Origin: Manis javanica
Lineage: Eukaryota > Chordata > Mammalia > Pholidota > Manidae
Direction: 5' to 3'
DNA length: 64,000 bases
NCBI RefSeq assembly: GCF_040802235.1
Contig: NC_133169.1
Location: 48,429,034-48,493,033 of the forward strand
The position numbers and the translations under genes are program-made. Positions within the stretch are counted from its first letter, which is position 1, and the number at the start of each line of letters is the position of its first letter. Positions 49,501 to 60,139 of the stretch are shown piece by piece. Below the pieces are notes generated by a model. It was given only the letters and a program-made list of their open reading frames with translations. It was not told where the DNA came from and made no database searches.

Positions 49501-51865
49501 CCACTGAGGACTGTCAGGGAGGTTGATGCCCTTCTCCCCACTCCTCCCACACACGCCCTCCATCCTGACACTGGCCAGCAGGGCTGGAACAAACATTAGG
49601 GAAGGTGGGTGCTGGGCGGCTGAGACAGGGCCTCGCCATGTGTGTCTGGTGTGAGTGGTGCATGGTGCCTTGGCTGAGGTGATGGGGAGGTCACCCCCCA
49701 GAGGAGGCCAGGACAAATACCATGAAGGGGAGCAGCACGCACGCAGTCAGAGCCCAGGCTGGAACCCACCCTCCGGATCCGTGTCCCAGCCCCAGGACTT
49801 CCGGGGGCGGTGATCCTCAGTTTCTTCCTCAGTATAGTAACCGCCCCTCCCTCCTCAAAGCACCTAAGCCTGTCCTAGATTATTGGGTGTTGAGCTCTCA
49901 CCCGGCACTAGGGGGCCTTCTGCACCCTTCACCTGCTGACTAGGCATGGTTCTCCACAGAAACCAACCAACAGCATGTAGAGGAAGAGAAGTAGAGAGGA
50001 ACTGGCTCACAGACAGGAGGCTGGGATCTCCCCAGATCTGCAGTTGGCAGGCTGGAGTTCCAAGACAGCCAGTGTTTCAGTTTGAGTCCAAAGGCAGGAA
50101 AAGATGCCCCAGCTCCAAGCAGGCAGGCAGGAGTCCCCTTTCACTCAGCCGTTTTGTCCTGTTCAGACGTGCAATGGTTCAGATGTGACTCTCACCCAGA
50201 AACACAATTGCACAAACACCCAGAACACGGTTTGACCAATGCCTGGACACTGCGTGGCCCAGTGAGGCTGACACTTAAAACGAACCCTCAAATCCAAATC
50301 ATTATGCCATTTGGAACAACACTTGAAAGAAAGTAATGATAGACCCCCATTAGGCACTAAGAGATGGGGGCTGTGCACAGGTGGCAGGCTGGGTGTCCAA
50401 CCCAGGCTGTCCAGCTCTAGAGCCAGGCTTGCAACCACCCTCATTCCATGGTGAGGGAAGGGCCATGGGTCTTGCTTTCATTTAACAACCTCTTGTTAGG
50501 TACCTACTGTGTGCAAGAAGTCACAGTGAAATATGGAACATCTCAGTGGTGAGAAGCAGGTTGTCAGTACAGGACCCTCCTTGGAGTTTGGGGGCAGGAA
50601 ATCACATCTCTGCCATGGGAACCCCCAGGAGCAGCCCCTTTGGGACAGTTGCCAGTGGATCATCCCTGCCTCCAACACTGGTCAAGTGCCTCCCCTGGAG
50701 AGACCCTGTCTCACACCCTGAAGATATCGGAGGAGCCCAGGGTCAAGCGTGAGGGATGGCGGAGAGCAGCTGCTCACCAGCTTCGCTCCCCCATGTCTCC
50801 CTGCAGAGCCACCCAGAGTGCACGTGACAGGCCGCACAGCCCAGGCTGGGGGCACCATGCTGAAGTGCTGGGCCCTGGGCTTCTACCCACAGGACATCTC
50901 ATTGAGCTGGTGGCTGGGTGAGGAGGAGCTAGCTCTCGAAACCGAGTACGTGGAGACACGGCCCAGCGGGGATGGCACCTACCAGACGTGGGCAGCCGTA
51001 TGGGTGCCAGCTGGGAAGGAGGCCTTGTATGCCTGCCATGTGCAGCACTCCAGCCTGGACCATGTGCTCACTGTGGCCTTGGGTGAGGAGCTGGGCTTGG
51101 CTGGAAGGAGGGGAGGTAGGGCAAGCCAGGTCCCAAGGCATCCAGAGATAGTCCCCTGGCTGGGGGTGGTACCCCCTTTTCTCTGCCTTCCTTAGAACTA
51201 CCCTCTCACCAGTGGATGACCTCCATCACCATTGTTATCACCATTCTCTTGCTGGTGGCTGGAATTGTGTTCCTGGTCAGGAGGTGCCGTCAAGGTAGGT
51301 AGGGAAAAAGAAAAGTGATTGGGAGGCCGTGTGGCTGGCCTGTCCCTATGGGGGAGAGGGTTGTGCTCCCACCCCTTCAGCAAAACTGTTTCCTCTGGGG
51401 GAGAGGCAGCCACAGCCGAAGCTATGCCCCCTGTCACCAACCTGTGGGAAAGCCCAAGCACCCTCACCCCATAGCACACACTGCCTGAGGACCCTGCAGA
51501 CCCCACAGTGAGGGCAGACCACTGGGCCTGACCGTGGAAAGGCCCCAGAGGAGGAGAGCAGAGGGCGGGGAAGGTGGGGACCCCACTGCCAGGAAGAAGG
51601 AATCTCAAGAGCAAACGCCAGGTGACTGTGGGATAGGTGGGGTGGAGAAAGGAAGCCCCAGGCGCTCCCCAGCATGGCTGAGATGCCTGAGAACCAAAGA
51701 CAGAAGCCAGGGGACCCTGCCCCCTTCCACGCCTGGAACCAGGCCCCAGGAAGCCGCCACCCGGAAGCAATTGGATCACCTCTGTCTCTCCTCCCTGCAG
51801 GTGGAACAGGCCCTCGCTGTTACCAAAGCCCAGATGGAGCAAGGGCTGCTCAACAACTCTGCTGA
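39940..51865 (+). CDS. MHC class I-like heavy chain gene, seven coding exons, outside the MHC
   Basis: Exons 39940-40045, 43051-43158, 47650-47910, 48915-49190, 50807-51082, 51196-51294 and 51801-51865 join in phase 1 throughout and stay open to TGA at 51863. The product would be a signal peptide, a 36-aa extra segment, alpha1 (87 aa), alpha2 (92), alpha3 (92), a single membrane span and a short tail. Cys pairs for the alpha2 and alpha3 disulfides are present (FGCEV/LESICLSSL and LKCWALGFYP/YACHVQH), as is the N86 glycan site (NHS). By family it should pair with beta-2-microglobulin at the cell surface. Peptide-terminus residues Y7, Y59, Y84, T143, W147, Y159 and Y171 (HLA numbering) are conserved; K146 is Trp. 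The extra exon recalls rodent MILL genes. No ATG precedes the signal peptide in frame. Alternatives are a MILL relative, another non-MHC class I lineage, or a recently inactivated gene. The exon model is strong; the family name and start are not. Confidence 0.85.
40897..41521 (-). mobile_element. A-tailed retroposon, copy 2, with 13-bp target-site duplication
   Basis: Minus-strand copy of the same element as 24341-24888, about 625 bp, with its A tail seen as T10 at about 40901-40910. It is flanked by perfect direct repeats CTCTAAGAGTGTT at 40884-40896 and 41522-41534, a hallmark of L1-machinery insertion. It contains the same internal tandem units (about 41039-41106). It lies in intron 1 of the class I-like gene, antisense to it. 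Confidence 0.85.
41535..43050. other. Intron 1 of the class I-like gene, remainder
   Basis: Unique-looking intron sequence. A fragment at about 42490-42600 resembles MIR/L2 text (ggatttggacccagctgg). No other exon is recognised. Confidence 0.5.
43051..43158 (+). CDS. Class I-like exon 2: extra 36-residue exon between signal peptide and alpha1
   Basis: Strong acceptor (cttcctttctccatttcccc followed by cttgcag) and donor GAG|GTAAGG. It starts with 2 bases and ends with 1, so it is symmetric phase 1 and can be included or skipped without shifting frame. It encodes ESPWALPLVADGP, VPLAKVLMAELAK and VQLEDKPWPR, an amphipathic-looking segment with no cysteine. Classical class I genes lack such an exon; mouse Mill1/Mill2 are reported to have one at this position. 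Confidence 0.7.
43450..43610 (-). repeat. MIR/L2-like fragment
   Basis: The stretch cttacagataggaaaaccga, then ggctgcgagctgtgcaggaa, resembles the cagatgaggaaactgaggct region of MIR/L2-type repeats. Old and partial. Confidence 0.4.
44435..44825 (+). repeat. L2 LINE 3' region
   Basis: Contains the L2 phrases caggacctttgcactggctc, gagaggccttccctgcctg and a final gttggtgctcagaaagtact. Lies in intron 2 of the class I-like gene. Confidence 0.75.
45060..45215 (+). repeat. MIR SINE
   Basis: Shows the MIR core order: gtgactttgcctctccatgg, catttttccatccatctgag, ttgctatgagggtcagc, tttgtaaagtgctccacata. Ancient and without lineage information. Confidence 0.65.
45700..46130 (+). repeat. Ancient MER-type interspersed repeat
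   Basis: The phrase gctgctgtaacagatgacca, then caactgggtggcttaagaca and acacacatttattttcttac followed by ttctggaggtcagaagtccc, is a common mammalian interspersed repeat whose family name I do not recall with certainty. Confidence 0.55.
46325..46950 (+). repeat. Two adjacent copies of one ancient repeat
   Basis: Both 46340-46600 and 46675-46950 follow the same text: gagcaccyactgtgtgcyag, then a gttcttggccctgggg-like line, tcatggagc, and later a gctt/catttgagcaaa stretch. The family (an old LINE or DNA element) is not named with confidence. Intron 2 of the class I-like gene. Confidence 0.5.
47650..47910 (+). CDS. Class I-like exon 3: alpha1 domain
   Basis: 261 bp, acceptor CCACAG, donor G|GTGCGT. 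Begins GTHSLRYHYLALS and contains VGYVDD, VPWM and the helix ending GYHNHSS. Three residues shorter than HLA alpha1, mainly by a gap after the DSHA strand. Y7, Y59 and Y84 equivalents and the NHS glycosylation site are kept. Confidence 0.93.
48794..48846 (+). repeat. 53-bp direct repeat, copy 1
   Basis: From cagttggcaggctggagttc to tttgagtccaaag. Identical base for base to 50041-50093. It ends 68 bp upstream of the alpha2 exon. Confidence 0.95.
48915..49190 (+). CDS. Class I-like exon 4: alpha2 domain
   Basis: 276 bp, the exact size of classical exon 3. Acceptor CTGCAG, donor G|GTAAGG. Begins GMHSTQRMFGCEV. The helix reads TKRWWEAERCYAEYDKAYLE then SICLSSLHRYLE. T143, W147, Y159 and Y171 are kept, K146 is Trp, and Y99 is Phe. 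An extra Cys (ERCYAE) is unpaired in the canonical fold. Confidence 0.94.
50041..50093 (+). repeat. 53-bp direct repeat, copy 2
   Basis: Identical to 48794-48846 and in the same orientation. The pair brackets the alpha2 exon, and the flanking bases differ at once on both sides. Confidence 0.95.
50807..51082 (+). CDS. Class I-like exon 5: alpha3 immunoglobulin domain
   Basis: 276 bp. Acceptor CTGCAG, donor G|GTGAGG. Contains LKCWALGFYP, VETRPSGDGTYQTW and YACHVQHSSL. The CD8-contact loop (HLA 223-229, DQTQDTE) reads ELALETE, losing Q226 and D227, so CD8 binding is probably weak or absent. Confidence 0.95.
51196..51294 (+). CDS. Class I-like exon 6: connecting peptide and transmembrane segment
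   Basis: 99 bp, acceptor CCTTAG, donor G|GTAGGT. Encodes LPSHQW, a span MTSITIVITILLLVAGIVFL of about 20 residues, then the stop-transfer cluster VRRCRQ. The Cys next to the basic cluster is a possible palmitoylation site. Confidence 0.9.
51801..51865 (+). CDS. Class I-like exon 7: cytoplasmic tail and stop
   Basis: Acceptor CCTGCAG|GT. Reads GGTGPRCYQSPDGARAAQQLC then TGA at 51863-51865. A single Tyr (CYQSP) is present but not in an obvious YXXphi sorting motif. A good poly(A) signal is not obvious downstream; AGTAAA near 52091 is a weak candidate. Confidence 0.7.
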
Positions 51866-52436
51866 CAAGTCCACCAGCTCAGCTCAGCAAGGTGTTCTGG
51901 AGCCTGGAGGTCCCCTGCACTGGCTGGCTGACAGGTGTGATCTGACTGTGAAGGGCCCACCCTGCCCCCAAAACAGCCCTTAGCCCCACCAACCTCATTG
52001 CAGCCAGTCTGTGCTGCCAAGATGGCTTTGCATTTTCCTGAAATCCTCTGAAAATGCTTAATTGCTTCCAGTCTGGAGTGCAGGATGGAGGGCAGTAAAA
52101 ACACCTCATGTCGGTTCACAAATGACAATTTGCAGAATGACTTCCCATTAAGCATTAAGTCCTGCTTAAGAGCATTAAGCCTGTCGCACTGTACTTTGTA
52201 GGCAGTGTTCCTCTCCTCTCTACTTCCTCAGCACAGAAGCCAAGGCTCTGGGCAGCTAAGGAAGAGCCAGAAAATCAGCTTAGGGACCTATGAGGGTGGC
52301 ATCCTGCATCCTTCTGCAGCACAGGGAAGAAATGGCCAGAAGTCTGTCTGCCTCTCCATATGTGTGTACATATGCTCCCGTTTGTAAAATAGATCAGACT
52401 CAGGGGGAAGGGAAATGTGTGGGTGTCTGTACGTCC
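51866..52436. other. 3' flank/3' UTR of the class I-like gene
   Basis: No other gene seen. Probable 3' UTR begins after 51865, but no canonical AATAAA was found before the LTR at 52437. Confidence 0.45.
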
Positions 52437-53135
52437 GGGGAGAGAAAATCCCGGAGCAAAATACCTCTAAAACCAAAATTAGTCAAAGGAGAGAAAGTTT
52501 AAAATCCGTTTTTTGCATACAAACTGCAGTCCAGGGCCATTTCTCTCTCCTACTCCAGGAAAAGCAAAACCAGAACTCCCCCTAACCTCTCAGGTTCAGA
52601 CATGCCCTCTGTTGCCCAGGTAATTACCCATTGACTTGGAGATGAACTCTCCACCCCTGAGGATATGCAAATGCACTAAAGCCAGGTGAGATATTCTAGA
52701 AATGTTACAATTTTACCCACAGGCCACCCCTCCAGAAATCTCGCCTTACAATCTACTGGTCCCCTTCTTCCGCAGTGGTCACTGAGCAAGAAAGCTGGAG
52801 CATTGTGACCAGACTAATGACATACAATAGCAACAGCAATAAAATTATGACAATCCTCAAGCCAGAGGATTCAGCCTATGCAGATTAAGTGGATGTGCTT
52901 TATAGCACAATCTCTCGCTAAGCACAAAGTATGTTTAATACACTATTATTATCACTCGCTACACTTGTTTACTCATTCCTAACAACCATGCTAGATTACT
53001 CACAAAACTTTTACTGAATATTAGACAAAGTTGAGCCTCTTTAAGCATTTTTTCTTGACAACAGCAATTAAAATCATGATAATCCTCAAGACAGAGGATT
53101 CAGCTGGGTTCAAAGTCCCATGCAGATAAGTATTT
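52437..53135 (-). repeat. Solo LTR of ERV-A type
   Basis: Follows the ERV-A LTR in order and orientation (the region near 52497-52560, then ctaaagccaggtgagatatt at 52677-52696). A segment of about 60 bp around 52832-52890 recurs at about 53060-53125, so the copy carries an internal duplication or a second partial LTR. No retroviral interior is present. Confidence 0.7.
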
Positions 53136-54375
53136 ATTGACTGATAAAATGGGATTACAGAAGCAGAGAGATGGGGACCCTAGCCCTCTATAGAAGGTCT
53201 AAAAGGGCTTCCTGCAGTGATGGAACTGTCCTAAATTTGTGCTAACACAGTAGGTACCACTACATGATTTTTGCTCTCTTGAAGTGTGGCTAGGGCAACT
53301 CAGGAACTGAATTTTAAATTGTATTTTAATTAATTTTAGTCATACCCAACTAGTGGCTACCAAATCATACTGAACCTTTCAGTTCCATACAAAGAAGGCA
53401 CGTTGAATTCTGGTTCTTCCTAGGACCCTCAGGAGTAGCATAGCAAGTCCAAATGAAAGATGAAGAAATAAGACAAGTTTCTTTACCCAATCAGGAGAGG
53501 TGAGCTCACAGTTAATATTTTTAGGCATAAAAGGAGGAAATATTTAAAAGAAGGATTTCTTGTATTTTTTTCCATCTGACCAAAATGGCCTTGTGAAGGG
53601 AGAACACTAATGGAAAGTAGCTAAAAAAAAACTTTATTACTCCTTCCCAAAAACAGCTGGGGCTGGGGCCTCAAAAGAGTCTATAAGTACAAACAAGGCT
53701 TTATTTGGTGACTGACTTTGGAAATGGGGTGTAAGGCAAAATCTAGTATTAAGGCAAATCAAGTGGGTTTTTCCCTTTCTCCTTTCACACTAAATCCTGT
53801 CAGTGGTGAAAATGTCTGGGAATTCTGAAAGGGAAAACAGTTTGTGCTGGCAGTGTTAATAAGAGAAGAGGAAATGAGAGGTTCTAGGAATAAAAGGGCT
53901 GAGAAGGAGAGAGAGAACAATGATGGTAAATTTAACTTTAATGATAGTCTCTGTCCATAAACCAGAGTCTTCAGAGGTACGGTATGAGGATCGCAGGCTT
54001 GGGGGCCAGCACATCTCTGTGTGAGATGTGAAGATGGGACACGCCTCCTGTTATCAGGAGACCTGCAGAGACAGAAGGAAAGGGCCTTCAAGTTGCTACT
54101 TTCTCACCCTCTCCCACTCCCAAAGAACGGGAAAAACGGGTGCATCAGGGATCTGAATTAAAAGTAGCCTCGAGGACACTTCTGTGTAGCTATCCCAGCT
54201 ACTGAGCGTCATGCCCAGGCCTTCCTAACTCCCCCACCCCCCCACCAGCCCCAATCCTAAAGGACTCAGATCTCTGGGTAACAATTCCACTTGGCACTAA
54301 GCAGGGTCCCACAAAAATAAGAGGGATCCGGTTGTCCTGGATAAGGATCTCTAGAAGTCACATACCCCTTTCGTC
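53136..54375. other. No gene recognised
   Basis: AT-rich with probable old DNA-transposon text near 53300-53400 (ttaattaattttagtcatac, ctagtggctaccaaatcata). Short open frames show no family signature. Confidence 0.45.
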
Positions 54376-54377
54376 TG

Positions 54378-57300
54378 CCATTTTTTTTATTAAGGTATCG
54401 ATAAACAATCCTATGAAGGTTTCACATGAGCAACATTGTGGTTACAACATTCACCCATATTATTGAGTCCCCCCCACACCCCATTGCAGTCACTGTCCAT
54501 CAGCAGAGTAAGATGCCAGAGTCACTATTTGTCTTCTCTGTGCTACACTGCCTTCCCCAGTGACCCACCTGTATTATGCGTGCTAATCATAATGCCCCTT
54601 AATCCCCTTCTCCCTTCCTCCCCAACCCCTTCCCTTTGGTAACCACTAGTCCCTTCTTGAAATCTGTGAGTCTGCTGCTGTTTTGTTCCTTCAGTTTTGT
54701 TCCTTCATATTCCACAAATGAGGGAAATAATTTGGCACTTGTCTTTCTCCACCTGGCTTATTTCACTGAGCATAATACCCTGTAGCTCCATCCATGTTGT
54801 TGCAAATGGTAGGATTTGTTTTCTTCTTATGACTGAATAATATTCCACTGTGTATATGTACCTCTTCTCTTTATCCATTCATCTACTGATGGACACTTAG
54901 GTTGCTTCCATATCTTGGCTTATAAATAGTGCTGCGATAAACAGAGTACATATGTCATTTCAAATCAGGGATCTTGTTTTCTTCAAGTAAATTCTTAGGA
55001 GTGGGATTACTGGGTGAAATGATATTTCTATTTTTAGTTTTTTGAGGAACCTCCATACTGCTTTCCACAGTGATTGAACTGATTTACATTCCCACCAACA
55101 GTGTACGAGGGTTCCACTTTCTCCTCATCCTTGTCAGCATTTGTTGCTCTTTGTCATTTAGATGTTGGCCATCCTAAATGGTGTGAGGTGGTATCTCAGT
55201 GTGGTTTTAATTTGCATTTCCCTGATAATTAGCAATGTGGAGCATCTTTTTCATGTGCCTGTTGGCCACCTGAATTTCTTCTTTGGAGAAGTGTCTGTTC
55301 AGACCTCTGCCCATTTCTTAATTGGGTTATTTGCTTTTGAGGGGTTGAGGCGTGTGAGCTCTTTATATATTTTAGATGTTAACCACTTATTGGATATGTC
55401 ATTTACAAATATATTCTCCCATACTGTAGGATGCCTTTTTGTTCTGCTGATGGTGTCCTTTGCTGTACAGAAGCTTTTTAATTTGATGTAGTCCCATTTG
55501 TTCATTTTTGCTTTTGTTTCCCTTGTCCAGGGAGAAGCATTCATGAAAAAGTTGCTCATGTTTATATTCAAGAGATTTTTGCCTATATTTTATTCTGAGT
55601 TTTGTGGTTTCATAACTTACGTTCAGGTCTTTGATCCATTTCAAGTTTACATTTGTGTATGGAGTTAGACAATAATCCAGTTTCATTCTCTTACATGTAG
55701 GTGTCCAGTTTTGCCAATGCCAGTTGTTGAAGAGACTGTCATTTCCCCATTGTATATCCATAGCTCCTTTATCATATATTAATTGACTGTATATGTTTGG
55801 GTTAATATCTGGACTCTCTATCCTGTTCCACTGGTCTGTGGGTCTGTTCTTGTGCCAGTACCAAATTGTCTTGATTACTGTGGCTTTGTAGTACAGTTTA
55901 AAGTTGGGAATCAAGATTACCCCTGCTTTATTCTTCCTTCTCAGGATTGCTTTGGCTATTCGGGGTCTTTTGTGGTTCCATATGAATTTTAGAACTATTT
56001 GTTCCAGTTCATTGAAAAATAGTGTTGGTATTTTGATAGGAATTGCACTGAATCTGTAAATTGCTTTGGGCAGGATGGCCATTTTGACAATATTAGTTAT
56101 TCCTATCCATGAGCACAGGATGTATTTCACTTATTGGTGTCTTCTTTAATTTCTCTCACATCTTGTAGTTTTCAGGGTATAGTTCTTTCACCTCCTTGGT
56201 TAGGTATATTCCTATGTATTTTACTCTTTTCGAATACATATGATTTCTTTTTCTGCTAGTTCATCATGTTGTATCCTGCAAACTTGCTGAATTCAGTTAT
56301 TCTAGTAGTTTTGGGGTGGATTTTTTAGGATTTTTTATATAATATCATGTCACCTGCAGACAGTGACAGTTTAACTTCTTCCTTACCAATCTGGGTGCCT
56401 TTTATTTCTTTGTTTTCTGATTGCCGTGGCTAGGACCTCCAGTACTATGGTTGAATAAAAGTGGGGAGAATGGGCATCCTTGTCTTGTTCCTGATCTTAA
56501 GAGGAAAAGCTTTCAGCGTTTTGCTGTTAAGTATGATGTTGGTTGTGGGTTTGTCATATATGGCCTTTATTATGCTAAAGTACTTGACTTCTATACCCAC
56601 TTTGTTGAGAGTTTTATCATGAATGGATGTTGAATTTTGTTGAATGCTTTTTCAGTAACTATGGAGATGATCATGTGGTTTTTGTCCTCCTTTTTGTTGA
56701 TGTGGTGGATGATGTTGATGAATTTTTGAATATTGTACCATCCTTGCATCCCTGGAATAGTCCCAGTTGATCATGATGGGTGATCTTTTTGATGTATTTT
56801 TTAGTTCAGTTTGCTAATATTTTCTTGAGTATTTTTGCATCTAATATTTTCTTGAGTATTTTTGCATCTGTGTTCATCAGGGATATCAGTCTATAATTTT
56901 CTCTTTTTGTGGTGTCTTTGCCTGGTTTTGGTATTAGAGTAATGCTGGCCTCATAGAATGAGTTTGAAAGTATTTCCATCTCTTCTACTTTTTGGAAAAC
57001 TTTAAGGAGGATGGTATTAGGTCTTCTCTAAATGTTAGATAAAATTCAGCACTGAAGCCATCTGGTAAAGGACTTTTGTTCTTAGGTAATTTTTTGGTTA
57101 CCAATTTAATTTCGTTGCTAGTAATTGGTCTGTTCAGATCTGCTATTTCTTCCTGGGTCAGTCTTGGGAGGTTGTATTTTTCTGTTTCTAGAAAGTTGTC
57201 CATTTCTTCTAGGTTATCCAACTTGTTAGCATAGAATTTTTCATAGTATTCTCTAATAATTCTTTGTATTTCTATTGTGTCCGAAGTGATTTTTCCTTTC

Positions 57301-57850
57301 TCATTTCTGATTCTGTTTATGTGTGTACTCTTTTTATTGATAAGTCTGGCTAGGGGTTTATCTATTTTATTTTCTCGAATAACCAGCTACTGCTTTTACT
57401 GATGCTTTCTATTGTTTTATTCTTCTCAATTTTATTTATTTATGATTTGACCTTTATTATGTCCTTCCTCCTACTGATTTTGGGCCTCTTTTATTCTTTT
57501 TCTAGTTTCATTGATTGTGAGTTTAGACTGTTCATATGGGATTGTTCTTCTTTCTTGAGGTAGGCCTGTATTACAGTATACTTCCCTTTTAGCACAGCTT
57601 TTGCTGCATCCCACAGATTTTGTGGTATTGAGTTATTGTTGTCATTTGTCTCCATATATTGCTTGGTCTCTGTTTTTATTTGGTCACTGATCCATTGGTT
57701 ATTTAGGAGCGTGTTTTTAAGCCTCTATGTGTTTATGGGTTTTTTGTTTTCTTTGAGTAATTTATTTCCAGTATTCATACCTTTGTGGTCTGAGAATCTG
57801 ATTGGCACAATTTCAATCCTTTTGAATTTACTGAGGCTCTTTTTGCCTGC
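54378..57850 (-). mobile_element. 5'-truncated L1, ORF2 and 3' UTR, minus strand
   Basis: About 3.5 kb of L1 read on the minus strand. It starts inside ORF2 near 57850, passes the RT (57221-56985) and the C-terminal region (56130-55399, 243 open codons), and ends in a 3' UTR with an A run at 54380-54388. It is the youngest-looking L1 in the window but is 5' truncated and has stops, so it is not active. A roughly 30-bp unit is tandemly doubled at about 56812-56870. Confidence 0.92.
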
Positions 57851-60139
57851 CATACTGTAGGTATACAGAACTCTCCTCCCACTAGCCTCACCCTGCAAAG
57901 GATGGCATTTCTCAGCAGGCTCTGGCCATTTAACCCAAGTATGAGCAGGGAGGACTGTCTCCTCTTCCGCCTTTCTATTTTGTGGTGAGCCAGCCAGCCT
58001 CAAGTTTCCATTTTGACGTGTTCTCCCAACCCTGGTTGCTGTGAAACTCTCTTCCTGGTAAGAAGCAGAGAATAAGCTCCTTGGGTCACCTTTTGTTTTT
58101 CCCTACCACCTAATGCTACTTTAAATCCTTTAACAAGAAGACCAGAAGCTTGCCTTCTCCCAGCATGTCTTACAGTCATGCCTGGAACATGCCCACTTCC
58201 ACAGCCTGACTGCACATCTGAAACACCCAGGGCCTTGGAAATCCCACAGTCCAGTTCCCAGAGAAGACCCAACAGAATGCCTTAGCAGCTTTCCAGCAAC
58301 TGTCAGAACTCAGATTTCTGCCTGAGATGTACATTGAATATTATCAAGAGAAAAAAAAATGGCACATGCTTTCTAAGAACCTGTTCCCAGCTTTGCTTTC
58401 ATGCTGCATCTCCCCCTCTCTCTAGGAAGAATGGAACAGAACCTATCACAATATCCCATGTTTCCTTGTATCCAACCTTTTTGAGCTTAATTCTTTAGAC
58501 CTCAGTCAATAATTAGCTTAATTCTAAATTATAGAGCCTGATTCTGGCTACTGGAGTGGAGGAGGTGGAGTAGGGAGGAGAGAGATGGATTAGAAGATGT
58601 TCAACCCTTTACTCTCGAGGCCTTTGGCAAGTTCTCAGTCCCTCCATTCATAGGGCTCTCATAACCTTCTTAGATACCTTCTTGTCCAGCTTCTGAACTC
58701 GTTCCTGTTTCTAATTTTATTTCTGCAACCTCACCCTCCATTATGGCAACAAATGCCTTTCAGCAAAATCCAGTCTAGGCAGGAGAGAGATGAGAGAATC
58801 CTTAAGAGGCTCCCTAGGCTTCATCATAGTCTAGATCCCTGACAGGAGGGCACACTACCCACCTCAGCTCACTCTGTCCTACCTTCCCAGTGGAAACAAT
58901 CCCTCCTGACTTGGGCTGCAAACCACTTGTACACCCCCCAAGCTGACCTCTCTGCCTGGAACAGCCTCCCTTTAACTGCTTGCCCTTTACTACTCAGCCT
59001 GTGCAGCTGCCACCAAGATTAGACTCTTCCACATGCCAAATCCTCTACCAAGGACTGGGAACGCAAAACGTCAGCAGAATCAGACCAGCCCATCCTTAGG
59101 GCATCCAAGTCCCAAAGGGTTCAAATGGCAACGTGAGCTAAGTGTTGTGAAGGTCCTGCACAGAGAACCTAGACCTGCGGGTCACAGAGGGCTTCCCCGA
59201 CAGGACAGCCTGAGCTGAAACCCAAAGGAAGCCTTTGGTGGGGGTGGGGTGGGATATGTGGTCTTCCAGGCAGAATAGAGGGTGTGTGCTGTGTAGGGGA
59301 GAACATATGCACTGAGGAGGAGGTAAGGGCCAGTGTAGCCACAAGATGAGTATGGGGCACGCCACCCAGCCACACAGAAGCTGCAGAGGGACAGGGAAAT
59401 GAAGGGAAGCCACCTGCTGAGTTTCAGCTGGTAGGCAGCAGGCCCTCTGGTCCTGGCCACACACCTTTCCCTCAGCCCCCTCACCTACCCATACAGGGGC
59501 CCTCACCTCAGCATCAAGTGAGAAGACCTGTCACTTCCTGAGAGCTGGCAGGAGGGGACAGAGGTCTCTGTTCCTGAGGAAGACTTCATGTGCCTGTCCT
59601 GGGGGCTACCCCCAAAAAAAAGGTATAATGAGACAGACTTCCCTAGAGCCTCTCCAACTTTTCTGGGTTCTTGTGTGGAATGGAGGTGGTGCCCATGGAG
59701 AAGCAGGTGAGACCCTCTTAAACTCAGGCCAGGAGCAGTGGGCCCAGCCAGGATGGATTCTGCCTGCAGCATGTGGGCAGCTGGGAGGAGAGGGAAGACT
59801 GCAGAGGCTTCCCCAAAGGCCACAGAAAAGATGCCCTGAGGGAGAAAGAAAGCTTGCGGGCAGGCCTGTGCCTGGTTGTCAGGCGCATCCTGCAGCTCGG
59901 GGACTCACCCTGCTGAGGCCACGCTCCCACTGCTGATGAGCGAATCCACTGATTCCTCCTCCAGAGGAGTGAGGAACCCAGGTGGGCCCCTGTGCCCAGC
60001 AGGGAGCTGCGGGGGCCTGGTGGGAAGCAGGCAGGGACGGGCTCAGCTCCAGCTGGGGCTACATGGGAAAGGCAGCCGCTGCACCGTGTCCCTGCCCCTA
60101 ACTGCACCCTCAGTGGGCCCAAGTGTCATGGACTCTGCA
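57851..60139. other. No recognised gene
   Basis: Unique-looking sequence with possible L2 text near 58860-58990. No exon of TRIM, IRG or class I families seen, although TRIM genes flank RACK1 in human and mouse. Confidence 0.45.

Noticed and set aside
51534-51983. A 149-codon frame over the class I-like tail exon in another reading frame
   Set aside because: The phase set by the transmembrane exon selects a different frame ending at 51865.
57851-60139. A TRIM gene (TRIM52/TRIM41-like) upstream of RACK1
   Set aside because: Expected from human synteny, but no RING, B-box or SPRY text was seen on either strand.
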